A program made the translations under genes and the position numbers. Positions 59,165-64,000 of a DNA stretch of 64,000 bases are shown here, piece by piece. This stretch comes from Anodontia alba (lineage: Eukaryota; Mollusca; Bivalvia; Lucinida; Lucinidae): assembly GCA_964016985.1 (NCBI GenBank), contig OZ024826.1:71249768-71313767 (forward strand), read 5' to 3'. The notes beneath the pieces were generated by a model, which saw only the letters and a program-made list of their open reading frames with translations, searched no databases and was not told the origin of the DNA. Every line of letters begins with the position of its first letter. Within the stretch, counting starts at the first letter, position 1.

Positions 59165-60005
59165 TGTTTACACTGGTTCTTATTTATTTGATTTTGGTTT
59201 ACGTCAAGTGTGACGATAAACAGGTTTATCAGATTATAAGCACACATGGTAAAATCTGTTTACAATGCCCTCTGTATTTAACAAACTAATCTTTACAACC
59301 ATTCACATTTCGACATTTCTGAAGACGTGCACAATACTGATCGTGTGTTGTGACACCGGTAACACAGAATGATGATTTAAATATTGTTGTACAATCGTCG
59401 GTAATTTCCGAGGTATCTTTATGACGCTTGGAAACAGCTAAAGGTCAATAGTTTTTACATACAGAACTGAGTCACATATTACTAGACAACCTTCCATTTA
59501 ATTTGTGTCGGCTACCATTTTAAAAAAAACATTTCTTGGTCACTATAAACTTTACTCTTACAAATTAACGTGTGATTTAGAATAACTTGCAAGTACTATC
59601 GGCCTTGATCATACAATATATAACATGGACACTAGTCCAAAGGACAGAATATTTTCCATTTCAGGCAAATAGGACTCCGGAATCTTTTGATTCTGTGTTT
59701 TCTACGTTACCGCAATATGATCATCTGAACTATTTCAAAATATATTCAACCGATACAATTTGATGTATATTTACTACTCAAATAAACTCAGTCAGTTTCA
59801 ATTACTAAACTTGTTTTGTTAGGATTATTAATTATTTGATCAGTTTATTTTACATATAGTATTTACCCGAAATACTGGGACATCTTCACTCCTTACCATT
59901 CTTACGAAAATTTATCCAACTCCATTTTACTACCTGTTGATGTATTATTTGGAGTAACAACAATAAATGCCTAAACTATTATCGTAGTTGCCCTATGTAC
60001 TGGGA
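59165..60005. other. No gene recognised
   Basis: AT-rich; nothing identifiable. Confidence 0.4.
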
Positions 60006-60010
60006 CAGAC

Positions 60011-60085
60011 AGGTGTGAGTAGTGTAGACCCAGATCAGACGCCACAGAAAGGAACGTCTGATCAGTCTACACTGTCTGTCACTCA
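60011..60085. repeat. Short dispersed palindrome copy
   Basis: AGTGTAGACCCAGATCAGAC faces GTCTGATCAGTCTACACT, followed by CACTCATCCAGCAGTTTTAG, the same flank as at 36980 (inverted). Confidence 0.7.
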
Positions 60086-60596
60086 TCCAGCAGTTTTAGG
60101 ACAGGACATGCCTTATCCAATTATTGTAATCCTAAAATGTTATTATCCTAAAATTTAAACATTGATTTTCCAGTCCGGCGAGGTGATTTTCCAGTCCGGC
60201 GAGGTGTCGATAAAGGGGTATGTAATTAATACTAGGACGAAGTGAGAAAACAAAACTGCGCACATACCCTGATGAGATTATTTCTTCTGATCAGGATCTA
60301 CACTGCGAACTCATATTTACCAAATATTAATTTTTATGTCCTTGAGTGTAAAGTTTGTATTGAAATTGGTGTTAAAGTTGCTATTGTTGAAAACAAAAGG
60401 AGCTGAACTGTCATATTTTGATTAACTATTTTTCGTCTGATGCCTGCATAAGTGAAGCGATTACGGTATGCGTGTAATTTAAATGCAGGACCAAAGCATT
60501 GTGGTGTGTGCATTTTATCTCAAGGGTCGACGAGATTCAGGTGCTCCAGCAATCGGCCGCCAGTCCGTTAACACTTTCTCCTTATCCATGCCAGAG

Positions 60597-60990
60597 TCGG
60601 AAAACGAGTTCTGTAGTAACTACGGTTACCAAAATCGGAAAACGAATGCCGCAGTATCTACGGTTACCGTAGTTGAAAAACGAAAGCCGTGGCATCTAGG
60701 GTTACCAGAATTGAAAAACGAATTCCTCAGTATCTACGGATACCAGAGTCGGAAAACGAATATTATTGTATCTACATATACCGGAGTCAGAAAACGAATT
60801 CTGCTGTATCTACGGTTACCAGAGAGTCGGTGAACGAATACCACGGTATCTACAGTTACCTGAGTCGGAAAACGAATTCCGCGTCATCTACGGTAAACAG
60901 AGTCGGAAAACAGTTGAAAGAGTCGGTAAATGAATTCCGCGGTATCTATAGTTACTAGGGTCGGAAAACTAATTCCGCGGTATCTACAGT
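60597..60990 (+). repeat. 38-bp minisatellite, about 10 units
   Basis: GTCGGAAAACGAATTCCGCG then GTATCTACGGTTACCAGA recurs. Open frames across it (60483-60833 and 60689-60958) are by-products of the repeat. Confidence 0.9.
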
Positions 60991-61004
60991 TGGTTTAAAC
61001 TCTT

Positions 61005-61170
61005 TCAAAATTGTTTTTGCTTTCCTTTCTGAAAAGGGATCCATACTAAAAAGAAAAAGAATTTGCTCCCAACTTTCCTCTTTTAGAAGGGCTTTGTTGT
61101 GTAGGAAAGCAAACAGGAAGTCACACAAGATATCTCTTGTTAAGAATGGCAGAAAATCTGCCAGATGTAT
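61005..61170 (+). repeat. Repeat E, copy 3
   Basis: TTCTGAAAAGGGATCCATAC, a hairpin with AAGAATTTGCTCCCAAC, then AACAGGAAGTCACACAAGAT and ATGGCAGAAAATCTGCCA (ATG at 61146). Confidence 0.65.
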
Positions 61171-61364
61171 TCATTCAATCCCTAAATGACATATATGGCA
61201 TTCACATTATAAAGTAACGAAACGGAAATACTGTCCCATTCCGGATTGCACTTTCGATATCGCACCTCCCTCTAGGCCAGTGGGCGCTCGCTAGGGATGT
61301 TTCACTCTGTCTAATTGTGTCTATACGTAAACTGATCCGGTCCGTCTACCAACATGGTCGCCAG

Positions 61365-61608
61365 CATTACGAAAACATGCCTATTCAAATATATACTGAA
61401 AACTTTACCACCAAAAAATGAAAATTTTCAGACAAAAAATTCCGATATTTTTCATATTTCTGCTCGTCGAGGCGGTTCTAACGAGTACTCACAATCTATG
61501 TTTTGAGCAGAAATAAGAAAAATAGTGTATACCCCTGTAAACCCCAGTTTTACTATATAAAAGTGGGGTTTAAAGGGGTCAAAATTATATAGGTATGTTT
61601 TCGTGATG
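61365..61608 (-). mobile_element. MITE A, copy 4, lacking one palindrome arm
   Basis: CATTACGAAAACATGCCTAT and ATAGGTATGTTTTCGTGATG are the ends. Only TCGTCGAGGCGGTTCTAACG and what follows remain of the central palindrome; the left arm (about 35 bp) is deleted. Confidence 0.87.
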
Positions 61609-61694
61609 GCAACGAGCTTTGATTTTCTCATTATCGCGTTTCTCCTAAACTGTTGGAGGTTCTTTTTCTTTTGAACTCTTGCCACGTTTGTTAT

Positions 61695-62164
61695 CAGATC
61701 GAAAGAAAACCTTGTGTATTCAGGTTTAAATAATAAAAAGGGAAAGAAAAATGCTCAAAACAGAATGCAGAATGTTTATTTTCTCATGAACATATGCAAA
61801 CATGATGTCATTAGTGACATCCCGGTCGTTTTCCGCATTTAATGAAGAGTACCCCGTTTTCCTGCCTGACATCAATTTTGAAATTTCGCATGCAAACTTT
61901 GTTTCAAATAAACCTTCTATCATTTTCTATAGCCTTTGTTAGAATGTATACAGAAATAAATATTCCAAACATGTGTACTATACGCTTAATAGAATTTACA
62001 GTTGCTTTGCAAAATTCTAAACCAGTATCATGCAAAATGCATGCGTTTCTCCAAAATGCAATTATTTTGCATTGCTGTACAGCAGTTTTGTATGAACCAG
62101 TATCCAAGCTTTATATATACAAGAACTCAGTTGTACAAATGTATATTTTTCCCATTGTAGGGTT
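61695..62164 (-). mobile_element. Element C, copy 3, internally deleted
   Basis: Read on the minus strand, it starts TAACCCTACAATGGG (62164 down) and follows the left part of 15067-16123 to the GTACACATGT block. It then jumps to the block equivalent to about 15765 (AGGTTTATT.GAAAC), so about 500 bp are missing. The right terminus is decayed. Confidence 0.65.
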
Positions 62165-62169
62165 ACGTA

Positions 62170-62525
62170 TTTTGTTGTTTTTTTTTGTTGTTGTTGTTGT
62201 TGTTGTGTTGTTTTGTTTTGTTTTGTTTTGTTTGGGGTTTTTTGTGGTTGTTTTTTCTGTTTTTGTTGTTGTTGTTTTGTTTTTTTTTTTGTTGTTGTTT
62301 TTTTTGGTTTTGTTATTTTTTTGTTTGTAAGATACAGAAATTGAAAAACCTGACTAATAGTCTTTGAATTCGTACCGACCTTAAACCGTCAAGTACATAC
62401 AGTATCAACCATTTCTTGCGCGTCGTTTTTTTTCGGGTTTTTTTTTTTTTTTTTTTTTTTGTTGTTGTTGTTTTGTTTTGTTTTGTTTTTTTGTCAGAGG
62501 CTTTTTTTTTTTTTTTTTGCTTAAC
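62170..62525. repeat. T/G low-complexity region
   Basis: (GTT)n, (GTTTT)n and T tracts at 62173-62330 and 62427-62520. Long open frames rich in F, V, L and C here come from composition. Confidence 0.85.
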
Positions 62526-62529
62526 AACT

Positions 62530-62855
62530 ATTCCAGTTCGTAGCTATTCTCAATTTATAAACCGTTGCTATTACCGCATTTTCTCAGAAAACGCACATTT
62601 TCAAAATACTTATAACTTATGTTTTCTATACTTTTTTTTCGACCCTAAATTTCTATCGGCGTGAAGAGGTACAAAGGAACACCGATGGAGATTCGCTATC
62701 TAAATGAATATCAGTTACATAGTTGCATAGCACTGATTGTCTTTGAACTCTGTATCGACCTTAAGCTGTTAAAAGGACTTCAGCACCTTTAGCTTTTAAT
62801 TAGCCTAAGCTTCAGGCCCCAATATTAGGTCTACCCCATAGACATTAGGCCCCCA
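62530..62855. other. No gene recognised
   Basis: Spacer before the Penelope-like element. Nothing identifiable. Confidence 0.4.
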
Positions 62856-62859
62856 ATAA

Positions 62860-63848
62860 GTATTAATCTGTACCAAAACATATGAACGGATTTCTACTGA
62901 CGAGAGATCTATTGTTGATACCCATTCTATCGATATTACTGCTAAGTTTGCAGTGAGTGTTAAAGAAAAGCAAGACAGACTTCCTACGTTATATTGGTTA
63001 CCGAAACTTCATAAACGACCTTATAAAGCACGTTTAATTGTTAATTCTATTCATGTACGACTACTGTTTTGTCCAAATTGCTAACTTCATGCCTCACTGC
63101 TGTTAAAAAAACATTGGATTAGATACTATGATACTGTTTACGAAAGGGACGGAATTAACTATGTTTGGTCAATTAAAAATTCCAAAGATCTTCTCTATAA
63201 ATTTAAATCTAAAAACTTTCAGGCTTCTAAATTGTCTACAAATGATTTTTCTACACTGTATAATACGTTACCTCATCATCTTATAAAAGATAAACATATT
63301 GATTTAATGAACCGAACGTTTATTCGGAAGAATACCCAATATTTGGCTTGCAACGAAGAATGTACTTTTTTCACTCCTGATGTATACAATAATCACAATT
63401 TATGGTCGTGTCAAAAAGTCTGTGATGCCCTTGTTTATCTTTTGGATAATATTTTATTAGATTTGGAACTAAATTTTTTTTATAGGCAAACTATTGGTAT
63501 TCCGATGGGAACTAATTGTGCTCCTCTTGTTGCAGATTTGTTTCTTTTTTGTTATGAGAGAGCTTTCATGAAGTCTCTCTCACATGAAAATCAGGCTGAC
63601 ATTCTTGAGACTTTCAATTCAACTTCAAGATACCTTGATGATTTATTAAATATTGACAATATCTACTTTGACCAAATGGTGGACCGCATATACCCTACAA
63701 AACTCCAATTTAAATAGAGCAAATTCTTCAGATACCGAGACACCTTTTTTTGGATTTGAATCTATGTATATCTAATGGTACAGTTTTCACCAAAATTTAT
63801 GATAAACGGGACGATTTTGATTTTGATATAGTCAATTTCCCTTTTCTA
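62860..63848 (+). pseudogene. Penelope-like element reverse transcriptase, truncated
   Basis: Collinear motifs of this family: LPTLYWLPKLHKRPYKARLI (from about 62970), WSIKNSKDLLYKF, LSTNDFSTLYNTLPHHLI (palm motif A region), FYRQTIGIPMGTNCAPLVAD (motif B), STSRYLDDLLNIDN (YLDD catalytic motif, about 63628-63660), then DKRDDFDFDIVNFPFL. The main intact frame is 63232-63717. Frameshifts near 63052, at an A7 run near 63110, near 63710 and at a T7 run near 63748 break it. The start of the RT and the whole GIY-YIG endonuclease region are absent. The sequence stops abruptly at FPFL, where LINE sequence begins. Confidence 0.92.
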
Positions 63849-63998
63849 TAATTGTACTCAGTATGAAAAGGATAACTTAGAAAAAAAACCCAACCGAAGC
63901 AGCTAGAACAGCAATCGGGACGACAAAATTAGTTTCAATAGAAAATCTGTATAGTGAAATTGGTTGGGAGACATTAGAAACGAGAAGGAAGAAATAAA
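63849..63998 (+). pseudogene. LINE 3'-coding fragment joined to the Penelope-like element
   Basis: Starts NNCTQYEKDNLEK and, after a one-frame slip in an A run near 63885, continues TEAARTAIGTTKLVSIENLY and SEIGWETLETRRKK. This is the conserved segment downstream of the RT domain of jockey/CR1-like LINEs. It runs off the window edge, so the remainder lies outside. Confidence 0.8.
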
Positions 63999-64000
63999 AA

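Noticed and set aside
62185..62520. Apparent hydrophobic proteins
   Set aside because: Composition artefact of T/G tracts.

Overview
This is nuclear DNA from an animal, most likely a bivalve mollusc. The evidence is an AT-rich base composition, coding reduced to short exons between multi-kb introns, GT-AG splice sites, dense short inverted-repeat transposons, and several elements built like the 'pearl' type of bivalves (tandem core, ACGG-rich tail, terminal hairpin). No operons, ribosome binding sites or bacterial features are present. The species cannot be named from the sequence alone.

One host gene is well supported and lies on the minus strand. Three exons at 35085-35216, 29404-29649 and 22801-22994 join in frame. 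Together they encode much of the amino-terminal (ligand-binding-like) domain of an ionotropic glutamate receptor of the kainate/AMPA type. A possible 25-nt microexon at 42742-42766 would come before them. The exons for the ligand-binding core, the channel and the start codon were not found. Either they lie outside the window or they are too short to recognise by eye. A second, unrecognised single-exon reading frame lies at 58827-59159 on the minus strand.

The rest is repeats. In order: a pearl-like element (2.9-3.6 kb); a terminal-inverted-repeat element (5.4-7.9 kb) carrying a 1.4-kb foldback insertion with a target duplication; a 60-bp tandem array (9.8-10.4 kb); three tandem copies of a 275-bp repeat followed by a 5'-truncated LINE with a clear target duplication (11.4-13.3 kb); an uninterrupted copy of the 5.4-kb element (15.1-16.1 kb); a 71-bp satellite of about 50 monomers (19.2-22.8 kb) that abuts receptor exon 22801-22994; two related pearl-like elements (26.8-27.9 and 43.5-44.6 kb); two larger ones (31.4-34.3 and 39.3-41.6 kb); a degenerate LINE with a nested pogo-like MITE (45.2-47.3 kb); several minisatellites (49.7-52.7 kb and 60.6-61.0 kb); and a Penelope-like reverse transcriptase fused directly to a LINE tail at the right edge (62.9-64.0 kb).

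The most interesting observation is that the 71-bp satellite appears to be an amplified copy of the receptor gene's own exon/intron boundary. Each monomer carries about 22 bp of exon end, the splice donor and about 47 bp of intron. The intron therefore holds dozens of intact or decayed decoy donor sites downstream of the real one.
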